Assembly (NCBI GenBank): GCA_030615855.1
Contig: JAUWYL010000011.1
Location: 1 to 37,029 of the forward strand
Source: a bacterium
GTDB taxonomy: Bacteria; UBP18; UBA7526
Length of the DNA stretch: 37,029 nucleotides
Direction of reading: 5' to 3'
Under the pieces are notes generated by a model. It was not told where the DNA came from. It did not search any database and was given only the letters and a program-made list of their open reading frames with translations. This document shows positions 27,530 through 35,543 of this stretch, one piece after another. Each line of letters begins with the position of its first letter. Position 1 is the stretch's first letter. The position numbers were made by a program, and so were the translations under genes.

Positions 27530-27558
27530 ATTGTAACATATACGAGTATTTTGGTCAA
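27530..27558 (-). promoter_or_regulatory. Sigma70-like promoter P2 of the same operon
   Basis: Minus strand: TTGACC (27553-27558), 17-base spacer, TACAAT (27530-27535). It lies 44 bases upstream of P1 with identical geometry. Confidence 0.6.
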
Positions 27559-27664
27559 GTATTAAACATTTTTTTTAATTTGACCTTTTTTCCTAAAACC
27601 ACCAATGAAAATAAGAACCTGCTAAAGCAGAACCTTGTTTTGCTTATCAAAGTTCCGCTATCTC

Positions 27665-27689
27665 AAAAAAGGCGCCTCTTCTGGCGCCC
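27665..27689 (-). terminator. Rho-independent terminator after hypE
   Basis: Minus strand: GGCGCC-AGAAGA-GGCGCC followed by TTTTTT, 24 bases past the hypE stop. It closes the hydrogenase/hyp operon. Confidence 0.9.
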
Positions 27690-27712
27690 ATACTTAAGAA
27701 TAGTAGACTGCT

Positions 27713-28723
27713 TTAGCAGATTCTGGGGAGCTGTTCGCCAACCAGCATATCGAGGATTCTGCTTCCCCCGATCTGGGTTCTCAGGAGAACTGTCTCTTCT
27801 GGCTTCTTGACTACTCTTCCAATGATCTTGGCATTCCTGCCATATTTGTTTTTATGCATGACCTTTAAGACTTTATCAGCATCTTGTGGGACGATAAGGA
27901 CAATCAGCTTTCCCTCGTTTGCTACATATAAAGGATCATAGCCCAGCATCTCACAGGCCCCCTTTACCTCTTCCCTTATCGGTATCTTATCCTCGAAAAT
28001 CTCAATGCCTACCCCAGAGCTCTGGGCTACCTCGTTCAGGACAGTGACCAAACCTCCCCGAGTAGGATCTCTTAGAACATGGATTTTACCACTCGCCTTT
28101 AGCATATCAGCAACTAAATGGTTTAAGGGAGCGCAGTCGCTTATTAGTTTAGTCCTAAAATCTAATCTCTCCCGCTCACTTATGATAGCCACTCCATGGT
28201 CGCCGAGGTAGCCATTTACTATCACTACATCGCCTACCCTGGCATTGACCCCTGAAATATCTATTCCTTCCCCTATTATCCCTATTCCAGTAGTAGTAAT
28301 GAATAGTCTGTCAGCACCCCCCTTATTGACCACCTTGGTATCTCCAGCCACAATCTCTATCCCTGCCTCTTTTGATGCTTCTTTCATAGACGCAATAATC
28401 CTTTTCAGGTCTTTTAAGAGAAAGCCCTCTTCAATAATGAGGGAGGCGCTTAAGTATAAGGGCCTTGCTCCAGACATGGCAAGATCGTTGACTGTGCCAC
28501 AGATGGCTAACCTACCGATGTCACCCCCGGGAAAGAATATGGGATTGACCACATAGGAGTCGGTTGAGAAGGCCATCCTTCCCTTTTCGATTTTAAAGAC
28601 TGCACTATCATCCAGGACTTCCAGAATGGGATTCCTAAAGGGGGGCAAAAAGGCCTCTTTAATCAACCTCTTGGTCAGGCTCCCTCCTCCCCCATGGGCC
28701 AATGAGATTCTATCTTTTTTCAT
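27713..28723 (-). CDS. hypE: Hydrogenase maturation protein HypE
   Basis: Dehydrates the carbamoyl group on its own C-terminal cysteine to a thiocyanate, the source of the CN ligands of the [NiFe] centre. 336 residues from ATG 28723, chosen because GGAG lies 8 bases ahead and MKKDRISLAHGGGG is the normal N-terminus; the frame is open further up, inside hypD, without family similarity. Other motifs: DSYVVNPIFFPGGDIGRLA, DPTRGGLVTVLNE and the essential C-terminal PRIC. It overlaps hypD by 14 bases. Confidence 0.96.
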   Translation of the reverse strand: MKKDRISLAHGGGGSLTKRLIKEAFLPPFRNPILEVLDDSAVFKIEKGRMAFSTDSYVVNPIFFPGGDIGRLAICGTVNDLAMSGARPLYLSASLIIEEGFLLKDLKRIIASMKEASKEAGIEIVAGDTKVVNKGGADRLFITTTGIGIIGEGIDISGVNARVGDVVIVNGYLGDHGVAIISERERLDFRTKLISDCAPLNHLVADMLKASGKIHVLRDPTRGGLVTVLNEVAQSSGVGIEIFEDKIPIREEVKGACEMLGYDPLYVANEGKLIVLIVPQDADKVLKVMHKNKYGRNAKIIGRVVKKPEETVLLRTQIGGSRILDMLVGEQLPRIC

Positions 28724-29816
28724 AATCTTTTCTCCGATGATACTTGTAGTAGGTGGCGCAGGTTCCTTCTGAAGAAACCATGCAGGGGCCGATGGGATGC
28801 TCTGGAGTACACTCTTTAACGAATAGGCTACACTCAACTGGAATCCTTACTCCTCTTAGGATCTCACCACAGAGACACCCTTTCGGCTCCGGACTACTCT
28901 CTATCTGAACATCAAAGGCTTTTTCAGCATTAAAGGAACTAAATTCTTTTCTTAATCTTAATCCACTATTGGGAATGGTTCCTAAGCCTCGCCAGGAAGA
29001 ATCACTAATTTCAAAGACTTTATCTAACTCTTTTTGAGCCTTGATATTTCCTTCTGGTTTCACACATCTTCGATATTGGATTTCAACCTTGGGCTTTCTT
29101 TCTCTTATCTGGAGGAGTAACATATAAATGGACTGTAAGACATCTAATGGTTCAAAGCCGGATATGACACAGGGGGTGCCAAACTCTTTAGAGATGAATT
29201 CATAGGGTCGTGAGCCGATGATGGTGGAGACATGTCCCGGAGAGATAAAACCAGCGAGGTTTACCTCCTTAGCTTCCAGGATGGCTTTCATGGCAGGAGG
29301 AATTAATTTATGAGCAGAGAGAAGAAAGAAATTTTTTATTCCCTCTTTCTTTGCCCTTGAAAGAGTGCAGGCGATGCTGGGAGAGGTAGTCTCAAAGCCT
29401 ATGCCGAAGAAGATGGTTTTCTTCTTGGGATTTTCTTTGGCAATCCTTAAGGCATCCAGACTGGAATAGACTATCCTGACATCTTTCCCTTGGGCCTTGG
29501 CCTCTTCTAAACTCGAGGAAGAACCAGGGACTTTTATCATATCCCCGAAAGTAGTGAAGATAATACCGGGCAGCCCAGCCAGAGCAATGGCTCTATCTAT
29601 GGTCTCCATGGGGGTTACGCAGACCGGGCATCCGGGCCCGGATAATAGGTTCACTCCCTGGGGAAGTAGCTCTTTGATTCCATGTTTAAAGATGGCTACG
29701 GTATGGGTGCCGCAGACCTCCATGAGATTAACCTCTCTATCTGGAGTGAGGCCTTTGATTCCATCTAAAAGTTTCCTGGCTAACTTAGGATCCCGGAACT
29801 CATCAACGAACCTCAT
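28710..29816 (-). CDS. hypD: Hydrogenase maturation protein HypD
   Basis: Iron-sulfur scaffold on which Fe(CN)2CO is assembled with HypC. 368 residues with the redox motif CGTHT (35-39), GPGCPVCVTP (60-69), GFETTSP, AGFISPGHVSTIIG and the C-terminal cysteine-rich segment (CLCGEILRG ... CTPEHPIGPCMVSSEGTC) that holds a [4Fe-4S] cluster. It overlaps hypC and hypE by 14 bases each and has a GAGG ribosome binding site inside hypC. Confidence 0.97.
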   Translation of the reverse strand: MRFVDEFRDPKLARKLLDGIKGLTPDREVNLMEVCGTHTVAIFKHGIKELLPQGVNLLSGPGCPVCVTPMETIDRAIALAGLPGIIFTTFGDMIKVPGSSSSLEEAKAQGKDVRIVYSSLDALRIAKENPKKKTIFFGIGFETTSPSIACTLSRAKKEGIKNFFLLSAHKLIPPAMKAILEAKEVNLAGFISPGHVSTIIGSRPYEFISKEFGTPCVISGFEPLDVLQSIYMLLLQIRERKPKVEIQYRRCVKPEGNIKAQKELDKVFEISDSSWRGLGTIPNSGLRLRKEFSSFNAEKAFDVQIESSPEPKGCLCGEILRGVRIPVECSLFVKECTPEHPIGPCMVSSEGTCATYYKYHRRKDYEKR

Positions 29817-30021
29817 TAATTTCCTCTAATAATTTTAAAGTTTCTTGGGCTTCTTTCTCATCTATTCTCTGTATAGCAAAGCCGGCATGGAGAAGGACGT
29901 ATTCCCCTATCCTGACATATTTGAGGAGCTGGATACTAATCTTTCGCCTCACTCCTCCAACATCAACCTCTGCCATCCCCTCATCTATACTGGTTACTTT
30001 GGCTGGAATCCCAAGACACAT
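29803..30021 (-). CDS. hypC: Hydrogenase maturation chaperone HypC
   Basis: 72-residue HypC/HupF family chaperone starting MCLGIPAKV; Cys2 carries the Fe ligand complex between HypD and the hydrogenase large subunit. VDVGGVRRKISIQLL and VLLHAGFAIQRI complete the signature. Coupled to hypD by a 14-base overlap. Confidence 0.96.
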   Translation of the reverse strand: MCLGIPAKVTSIDEGMAEVDVGGVRRKISIQLLKYVRIGEYVLLHAGFAIQRIDEKEAQETLKLLEEINEVR

Positions 30022-30040
30022 TTTTATCTCCTAAAATTCC

Positions 30041-30091
30041 GTCTATCCGTCAGTCCATCAGTCCGTCAAACTATTGACTATCGACTATCGA
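30041..30091 (-). repeat. 8-bp and 7-bp tandem arrays in the hypF-hypC gap
   Basis: About three diverged copies of an 8-bp unit RTCAGTCC (30041-30068) are followed by three copies of CTATYGA (30071-30091). They fill most of the 74 bases between the hypF stop and hypC. Confidence 0.8.
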
Positions 30092-30095
30092 CAAG

Positions 30096-32507
30096 TTACA
30101 GGCTGCAGGCCTGATACTGTTTTGCTGCGATTACTGCCTGGCCAAGCGAAATTCCCCCATCGTTAGTGGGAACTTTAGAATGAGTATAGCAAGTGAAGGA
30201 ATTCTCTCTCAATCTCTCTAATATTTTCTTAAGGAGAAGTCTATTCTGAAAGACTCCCCCGCTTAAGGCTACCCTATCTACACCCGTCTTCTTCTTGAGA
30301 CATCTGCAGATATCTAAGGTAAATTCCGCTACTGTATTATGAAACTTCGCAGCAATAATAGGCCTGGCCACCTTCTTTTTCAAATCCTCAACTATTCCCA
30401 AAATTATCGGCTCAGGATTAATAATAAAAATTCCTTTTTCTTCCTCCATCTCAAATTGGTAGCCTGGAACCCGAAGCTTGGAGCCTGTAACCTTCTCTGC
30501 CTCCTGCTGCAATTCAATGGCTGCCTGTGCCTCATAGCTTGAGATATCACATATTCCAATTAAAGATGAGACAGCATCGAAGAGTCTTCCCATACTGGAG
30601 GCCAGGGGAGAATTGATGCCCTTATCAATCATCTTCAATAATATTTGCACCTTATTTTTATTCCATCTCCTGTCAAAGTCCAATTTTAGTTTTTGAAAAT
30701 CTCTGTCCAGGGTTCGATGGAGATAGCTGATCGCCATTCTATAGGGCTCTTCTATTGTCCTATTCCCTCCAGGGAGAGGAATATATTTTAGATGAGCCAT
30801 CCTTTCAAAGTCTTGATAATCAGCGATTAAGAACTCTCCACCCCAGATCTTCCCATCTGTACCATAGCCCGTACCGTCAAAGGCCACCCCGATCACCTTT
30901 CCTTTCACTCCGTTATCTACCATACAGCTTACGATGTGGGCGTGGTGGTGCTGAATCCCAATAAGTCGCATATCGCATATCGCATATCGCATATCGTGTT
31001 TTAATTGCACTGCGTATTTTGTGGAAAGGTATTCTGGATGGAGATCGTGGGCAATGATCTCTGGTTCAATAGAAAATAGTCTCTTAAAATGTTCCAAGCA
31101 TCTTTCATAGAACCGAAGGTTCTCCCAGTTTTTGAGGTCCCCAATATGCTGGGAGAGAAAGGCATAGCGGCCCCTGGTCAGACAGAAGGTATTCTTCAGT
31201 TCTCCGCCACAGGCCAATACTTGAGGCATCTCAAACTCTAAATCTATGGGGAGGGGAATATAGCCCCGAGATCTTCGTATCATATGCTCTTTACCGTCCA
31301 TTACTTGGACGATAGAATCATCACATGGTATATAGATATCTCGATTATGGATTAAGGAATAGTCCGCTATTCCAGATAGTCTACTTAAAGCATCATGATT
31401 ATCAGTAATGAGTGGCTCACCGCTTAGATTGCCGCTAGTCATAACTAAAGCAAAAAAGGAATTCTCTAGGAGTAAATAATGTAGTGGGGTATAGGGAAGC
31501 ATTACCCCTAAGTAACCATTCCCTGGTGCTATAGATTCCGCAATGGGAAAGCTACCCTTTCTCTTCTTAAGTAGAACAATGGGTCTCTGGGGGCTTTTTA
31601 ATAACTCTCTTTCCTTCTCTCTCACTTGACAATAATTTCTTATCTTCTCAACATCAAAGGACATAATGGCCAAAGGCTTATTCGGCCTCCTCTTGCGCTT
31701 GCGCAGGGCTCTAACCGCCTCCTCACTTGTAGCATCACAGGCCAGATGAAATCCCCCAAGTCCCTTAATGGCTATAATTTTTCCTTTCTTCAGCAATTCA
31801 ATCGTCTTTTCAATTGCCTTTTCTCCTTTCGCTAAACTTTGCATTTTGTCCGCCCCATCCGCCCTAGAGGGGCGAGACCTCGCCTTCGGCGGGCATTTTG
31901 CACCCCGCCCAGCTCCGCTAAGCGGGGCTGGGTTTTGCATTAGATTTATCTGTGGCCCACAATCCGGGCAGGCAGTTGGCTGGGTATGGTATCTCCGCTG
32001 GGAAATATTTAGATATTCTTCCTGGCAGGAGGAGCACATGGTAAACCTATCCATGGTTGTCTTCTCCCGATCATAGGGGAGATCTCGAATGATGGAGAAT
32101 CTTGGGCCACAGTTGGTACAGTTTATGAAAGGATACCTATATCTCCTATCTTTGGCATCGAATAATTCATCCAGGCAATGGAAACAGATACTTATATCTG
32201 GAGAGACTAAAGTGGATTTCTCTTCTTGGATTAGGCTCTCCTTTACCTCAAAGGATCTATAGCCATTAGGGGGGTGAGGCTCTATTCTCTTCTTCTCTAT
32301 TCTTGCCAGGGGGGGAGCCTGAGTAAAGATTTTTTGATAGAAATTCCTAATATTCTCTCTTTCACCTTCAACATCAATAATCACTCCCTTTCCAGAGTTC
32401 AAGACCCAGCCTCTGAGATTGTAGACTTCAGCCAATCTATGAATAAAGGGGCGAAAACCCACCCCCTGAACAACGCCCGATAGCTCTATCCTTGCTGCCC
32501 CTTTCAC
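30096..32507 (-). CDS. hypF: Carbamoyltransferase HypF
   Basis: Uses carbamoyl phosphate and ATP to carbamoylate the HypE C-terminal cysteine. Domains in order: acylphosphatase (IELSGVVQGVGFRPFIHRLA, 7-26), two zinc fingers (CFHCLDEL, INCTNCGPRF, CSSCQEEY, CPDCGP), YrdC-like (AIKGLGGFHLACDA, KRRPNKPLAIM) and the Kae1-like domain (IGIQHHHAHIVSCM, VIGVAFDGTGYGTDG, ALSGGVFQN). 803 residues is slightly long, partly from two repeat insertions at about residues 189-223 and 505-514. The start is GTG 32507 with AGGAGG upstream, inside an inverted repeat. The last residues (QYQACSL) lie in a repeat-like TACAGGCTGCAGGCCTG segment. Confidence 0.96.
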   Translation of the reverse strand: MKGAARIELSGVVQGVGFRPFIHRLAEVYNLRGWVLNSGKGVIIDVEGERENIRNFYQKIFTQAPPLARIEKKRIEPHPPNGYRSFEVKESLIQEEKSTLVSPDISICFHCLDELFDAKDRRYRYPFINCTNCGPRFSIIRDLPYDREKTTMDRFTMCSSCQEEYLNISQRRYHTQPTACPDCGPQINLMQNPAPLSGAGRGAKCPPKARSRPSRADGADKMQSLAKGEKAIEKTIELLKKGKIIAIKGLGGFHLACDATSEEAVRALRKRKRRPNKPLAIMSFDVEKIRNYCQVREKERELLKSPQRPIVLLKKRKGSFPIAESIAPGNGYLGVMLPYTPLHYLLLENSFFALVMTSGNLSGEPLITDNHDALSRLSGIADYSLIHNRDIYIPCDDSIVQVMDGKEHMIRRSRGYIPLPIDLEFEMPQVLACGGELKNTFCLTRGRYAFLSQHIGDLKNWENLRFYERCLEHFKRLFSIEPEIIAHDLHPEYLSTKYAVQLKHDMRYAICDMRLIGIQHHHAHIVSCMVDNGVKGKVIGVAFDGTGYGTDGKIWGGEFLIADYQDFERMAHLKYIPLPGGNRTIEEPYRMAISYLHRTLDRDFQKLKLDFDRRWNKNKVQILLKMIDKGINSPLASSMGRLFDAVSSLIGICDISSYEAQAAIELQQEAEKVTGSKLRVPGYQFEMEEEKGIFIINPEPIILGIVEDLKKKVARPIIAAKFHNTVAEFTLDICRCLKKKTGVDRVALSGGVFQNRLLLKKILERLRENSFTCYTHSKVPTNDGGISLGQAVIAAKQYQACSL
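30968..30995 (-). repeat. 7-bp tandem array inside hypF
   Basis: Four perfect copies of GCATATC (plus strand), read in frame as RYAICDMR between STKYAVQLKHD and IGIQHHHAHI, a loop of variable length in HypF. Confidence 0.95.
31841..31941 (-). repeat. GC-rich palindromic insertion inside hypF
   Basis: About 100 bases bounded by GCATTTTG/TTTTGCAT words (31841, 31893, 31934). It contains CGCC-ttc-GGCG (31881-31891) and a 25-base near-perfect palindrome (31908-31932, arms CCCAGC..CCGCT / AGCGG..GCTGGG). It is read in frame as about 33 residues rich in Pro, Arg, Ala and Ser, between the last zinc finger and the YrdC-like domain. Confidence 0.85.
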
Positions 32508-32542
32508 CCCGCCCCTCCTGTGATTAGAATTTTCATTCTCAT
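32504..32542 (-). CDS. Mini-ORF MRMKILITGGAG overlapping the hypF start
   Basis: A 12-codon frame with GAGAGGA in front whose TGA overlaps the hypF GTG (GTGA). MKILITGGAG is exactly the beginning of many NAD-dependent sugar epimerases, so it may be the remnant of such a gene; or it may act as a leader coupling translation to hypF; or it may be chance within the repeat. Not a functional enzyme. Confidence 0.3.
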   Translation of the reverse strand: MRMKILITGGAG

Positions 32543-32609
32543 TCCTCTCTAATTAAGTCCGCAAAACGCATAGAATGATGATTTAGCCTTCTTAAAGGAG
32601 GGGCGGGGT
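32506..32609 (-). repeat. MITE-like inverted repeat spanning the hypA-hypF gap
   Basis: Perfect 14-bp inverted repeats ACCCCGCCCCTCCT (32506-32519) and its complement (32596-32609) bound a 104-base segment. The arm near hypF contains its Shine-Dalgarno AGGAGG and runs into the GTG start, so pairing of the arms in the mRNA would hide the hypF initiation site. Confidence 0.8.
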
Positions 32610-32621
32610 TCATTTCAATCT

Positions 32622-32966
32622 CTACTCTCCTTCGATATTCTCTATATAGACGTTCTTGCCCGATATGATCTCAATGTCCTTTCCCCCGCAGTGAGGACAG
32701 CTAAGCCCTGCTTCCTGGGCGGAGATCTTTTTCCCACAATCCGAACATCTTGCTTCTACTCCTTCTTTCTCAATCTCAAGTATTGCTTCTTCAGCAATAC
32801 TTCCCGGAAGGATATGGTCCATAAAACTATGCCTTAGGAATCCCTCCTCAACACCCGAGGCCTCTCCCAGTCTTATCTTAATCCTGGTTATTCTCTTTAA
32901 TCCATTTTCTTTTGCCTTCTCTCTTGCTTTGGCAAATAGATCCTTAGCAATCCCTAACTCATGCAT
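32622..32966 (-). CDS. hypA: Hydrogenase nickel-insertion protein HypA
   Basis: 114 residues. The N-terminal MHELG carries the nickel-binding His2; the zinc site is formed by CSDCGKK and CPHCGGKD (two CxxC). The ending IISGKNVYIENIEGE is typical. It delivers nickel to the hydrogenase large subunit, usually with HypB, which is not in the window. Its start overlaps the end of the protease gene (ATGCATGA). Confidence 0.96.
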   Translation of the reverse strand: MHELGIAKDLFAKAREKAKENGLKRITRIKIRLGEASGVEEGFLRHSFMDHILPGSIAEEAILEIEKEGVEARCSDCGKKISAQEAGLSCPHCGGKDIEIISGKNVYIENIEGE

Positions 32967-33423
32967 TCTTTCTTAACCATCCCTCTATCTTCTCTATTGC
33001 CCCTTTGACTGGAGAAGAGATCCCTTCCCCTAACTTAGCTTCCCTGGGCTGAATGGCCAGCATGAAGACATCTGCTCTGGTTTCTTCTTTCAGATAATTC
33101 ATGAAGACCCTTGGTGAGACATCATGAGTGGAATAACCAATATTTTTTATCGCCTCTATTTCGATTAACTCCATCCTTCCTGGTGTCCATCCCAAATCAC
33201 AGGCATCGATGACCAGGATGGTATCGGGTTTGAGAGAGGCGATCTTGCCCACATAGTTCTCTGGGGCACTTCCTCCATCTAAGAGATGGGCTCTTACTTT
33301 ACCTCTTAGCCTTTTAACCAAATAGGGGCCGAGCCCATCGTCCCCCTTTAAAATATTCCCTACCCCAACAATGACTATCTTCCCCTTTAATCTCTCTTTC
33401 AATCTCTTCTCTATATCCTTCAT
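32959..33423 (-). CDS. hycI: HycI-type hydrogenase maturation endopeptidase
   Basis: 154 residues with VGVGNILKGDDGLGP, LLDGGSAPENYVGKI, VIDACDLG and STHDVSPRVFMNYL, the signature of the aspartic-like peptidases (family M52) that clip the large-subunit C-terminus after nickel insertion. The SAPENY form is that of HycI, which serves group 4 hydrogenases. It sits between the ferredoxin subunit and hypA. Confidence 0.93.
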   Translation of the reverse strand: MKDIEKRLKERLKGKIVIVGVGNILKGDDGLGPYLVKRLRGKVRAHLLDGGSAPENYVGKIASLKPDTILVIDACDLGWTPGRMELIEIEAIKNIGYSTHDVSPRVFMNYLKEETRADVFMLAIQPREAKLGEGISSPVKGAIEKIEGWLRKNA

Positions 33424-33427
33424 CTTC

Positions 33428-34021
33428 TCAATCGGCCAGGGTTACTTCTCTGCGGCATTTGGGACAGAGGAACTTTATCCTATCAGAGCGCTTGGGCAAC
33501 TTCTTCAAGCGACGAACCTCTTTCTCTGCCAGACCTAGTTCCTTATGGGAAACTAAAAGTAAGCCCAGATTGGCATAGGCCAACAGGCCCAATCTTCTTA
33601 CTACCCACTTAACATGATCTGTAGTGCCAATTATCGCTCCACAGTATTCACAGAGTAAGAGGTCCTTCTCTATAGAAGTCTTTGCTTTCGCTCTATCAAA
33701 AGTGGCCAGGTCATATTCCGGAGTGAGCCTTATTCCCTTCTCTGTAATGCAGTTTGTCTGACACTCTCCGCAGAAGATACATTTATCGTAGTATAGGATT
33801 ATGTTTCTCTTTCTTTTCTTTAGATCATCAAAGAGCTCCAGGGCATCTGAGGGGCAGACCTCAACACAGGCCCCACAGCCCACACATTCGGCTTCATCAA
33901 ACTCTGCCTTACCTCTATACTTAGGAGCGGGACTGGGAACTTTAGGAAACTTGGTAGTATAGGGACCTTTAAAAATGGCTTTAATCGCTTCTCTCAATTC
34001 TCTCAGTTTGGGATATCTCAT
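33428..34021 (-). CDS. Two-[4Fe-4S] ferredoxin subunit of a group 4 hydrogenase (HycF/MbhN/NuoI-like)
   Basis: 197 residues. CVGCGACVEVCP and CIFCGECQTNC bind two [4Fe-4S] clusters, in the spacing of the TYKY/NuoI/HycF subunit that links the electron donor to the small hydrogenase subunit. After it comes a segment with CEYCG and CPKC pairs (about residues 124-127 and 185-188), a zinc-ribbon-like tail. It stands 250 bases from mnhG and 4 bases before hycI, so it belongs to the same complex. Confidence 0.88.
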   Translation of the reverse strand: MRYPKLRELREAIKAIFKGPYTTKFPKVPSPAPKYRGKAEFDEAECVGCGACVEVCPSDALELFDDLKKRKRNIILYYDKCIFCGECQTNCITEKGIRLTPEYDLATFDRAKAKTSIEKDLLLCEYCGAIIGTTDHVKWVVRRLGLLAYANLGLLLVSHKELGLAEKEVRRLKKLPKRSDRIKFLCPKCRREVTLAD

Positions 34022-34271
34022 CTAAACCTCGCTTTGCACGGTTAGTTTACAGTTTACAGCAACGGGTTTACAGCAAAAAGAAGAAGAGTACCAGATTACC
34101 AGAATAGACGCCTAACAAGTTGGCTAGATTCTTCGCGATGCTCAGAATACAGATGGAGAAGGTCAGTTATCAGAGGGTCAGATTAAAAAAATTGAACCTG
34201 GTATTCTGAATTCTCATTCTGATGGTCTGATGTTCTGATAATCTATAGTTTCACTGGTTACTGTTCGCTGG
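34022..34271 (-). repeat. Repeat-word spacer between mnhG and the ferredoxin gene
   Basis: A 250-base gap without a gene. A 7-bp array TGGTTAC (34255-34282, second copy diverged) covers the mnhG stop; other parts show TTTACAG pairs near 34047-34060, CATCAG-like words near 34215-34240 and TACCAGATTACCAG near 34090. No terminator or promoter is clear. Confidence 0.65.
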
Positions 34272-34610
34272 TTACTGGTTACTTCTCTTATCTTCTTTAT
34301 ATCTATCTACCACGCTCTTCTTCCAGAGTTTAACCCCTGAGATGTGGGCTCCCCGAGCCAGAGCATGGGCAGATACCGGTGCTGTCAATACCAAAAAGAT
34401 AATACAGAATAAGGTTTTTATCCCGGCAGCAGTTATTCCGAGCATTAAGAAGGCTCCAAAGAGGATACTGCAGGTTCCGAAGGTAACACATTTAGTAGAG
34501 GCTTGAAGGCGATTATATACATCAGGAAGTCTTACTAATCCTAAACAACCAAAGAAATCAAAGACCAGTCCCACCACAATAAAAATCATTCCCATAATGT
34601 TATTCATCAA
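34272..34610 (-). CDS. mnhG: Mrp-type cation/proton antiporter subunit MnhG
   Basis: 112 residues with three membrane helices and the family core GCLGLVRLPDVYNRLQASTKCVTFG followed by FLVLTAPVSAHALARGAH. It overlaps mnhF by 11 bases. Its last residues (RSNQ) fall in a 7-bp tandem array. The second ATG codon is an alternative start. Confidence 0.93.
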   Translation of the reverse strand: MMNNIMGMIFIVVGLVFDFFGCLGLVRLPDVYNRLQASTKCVTFGTCSILFGAFLMLGITAAGIKTLFCIIFLVLTAPVSAHALARGAHISGVKLWKKSVVDRYKEDKRSNQ

Positions 34611-35052
34611 AGTTTCTCCCTTCTATATATTTAGCTAAGGCAATGGTACCAATGAAGCTCTGCAGGGCCCAGGCAATTCCGATATCTATATACCAGGTGC
34701 GACCAGTAGGGATGCCCAAAATGGCGCAGAACCCAACGATCAAGATTCCTAATATATCAATGGCCACTATGCGATCTGGTGCGCTGGGGCCTCTCAAGAT
34801 ACGATAAAGACAAAAGGCACCACAAAGTAAGACTATAAAGAAACAGCGCATAAGGAAAGACGACTGCCATCGTATCAAAGAAGGAAGGGGATAAAAGATA
34901 ACTACGGCGGTTATTCCCAGGATAGTTATCGTCCCCATTAACCAGCGTAACCGCCGATACTCAGGCGCTACTATAGTTTGCCTTGAGATACTTCGCCGCT
35001 TATTTTTTCGTAGAATCTGTGGATTTTTCTTTCCCCTATCTCGCGCCTTCAT
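34600..35052 (-). CDS. mnhF: Mrp-type antiporter subunit MnhF with N-terminal extension
   Basis: 150 residues, where MnhF is usually about 90. The conserved part starts near residue 67 (MRCFFIVLLCGAFCLYRILRGPSAPDRIVAIDILG). Ahead of it are a basic stretch (KARDRGKKNPQILRKNKRR) and an extra hydrophobic helix (about 38-56). The start overlaps the mnhE stop (ATGA), which supports the long form; an internal start at the conserved methionine is possible but lacks a clear ribosome binding site. Confidence 0.88.
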   Translation of the reverse strand: MKARDRGKKNPQILRKNKRRSISRQTIVAPEYRRLRWLMGTITILGITAVVIFYPLPSLIRWQSSFLMRCFFIVLLCGAFCLYRILRGPSAPDRIVAIDILGILIVGFCAILGIPTGRTWYIDIGIAWALQSFIGTIALAKYIEGRNFDE

Positions 35053-35543
35053 TCAAAAATCCTCGAAAGTATCTTTTCAAACCGGTGAACGATCAACCTG
35101 GTAGCCCGCTCAATATCCTTATCTTTAACATTGATCCAGTGGACATAAAGGAAGCCTTTTTCCTGATTGATATCTACACTCAGAGTACCGGGAGTTAAGG
35201 TAATGGAATTGGCCAAAAAAGTTAAGCCGGTATCTGAGGTTAAAATAGTCTTTACTTTGACTATCCCGGGATTGATGGGCACATCAGGATGGCCCACCCT
35301 CCAAGCAACATCGATATTGGCCTTAAAACATTCCCAGATAAAGATAGGAAGATAATAGAGAAACCAGAGATATCGCTTGGGGTTCTTCAGTACATGGGGT
35401 CGCTGTACAAACATGTCTCCAGTCATAAAAGATACAAAACTAGCCACCAAGATTCCGATGGCAAAATGTTGCCAGTCAGGTGGCCAGGTCAGGCCCATCC
35501 AGACTAAAAATGCGAGAAAGAATAAGATAACTCTGCTTTTCAT
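35049..35543 (-). CDS. mnhE: Mrp-type antiporter subunit MnhE
   Basis: 164 residues: N-terminal hydrophobic helices, then the PF01899 core (YYLPIFIWECFKANIDVAWRV, INPGIVKVKT, LTFLANSITLTPGTLSVDI) and a soluble C-terminal part. It overlaps mnhD and mnhF by four bases each (ATGA), so the module is translated as a chain. Confidence 0.94.
   Translation of the reverse strand: MKSRVILFFLAFLVWMGLTWPPDWQHFAIGILVASFVSFMTGDMFVQRPHVLKNPKRYLWFLYYLPIFIWECFKANIDVAWRVGHPDVPINPGIVKVKTILTSDTGLTFLANSITLTPGTLSVDINQEKGFLYVHWINVKDKDIERATRLIVHRFEKILSRIFE

Noticed and set aside
27580-27810. Plus-strand open frame across the hypE terminator region
   Set aside because: It spans the terminator hairpin and the antisense of hypE; no sign of a real protein.
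28724-28837. Longer HypE beginning at 28837
   Set aside because: The added residues overlap hypD, do not resemble HypE, and a good ribosome binding site stands before ATG 28723.
30042-32612. Insertion sequence or transposase in the hypF region
   Set aside because: Inverted repeats are present but no transposase frame and no clear target-site duplication could be seen.
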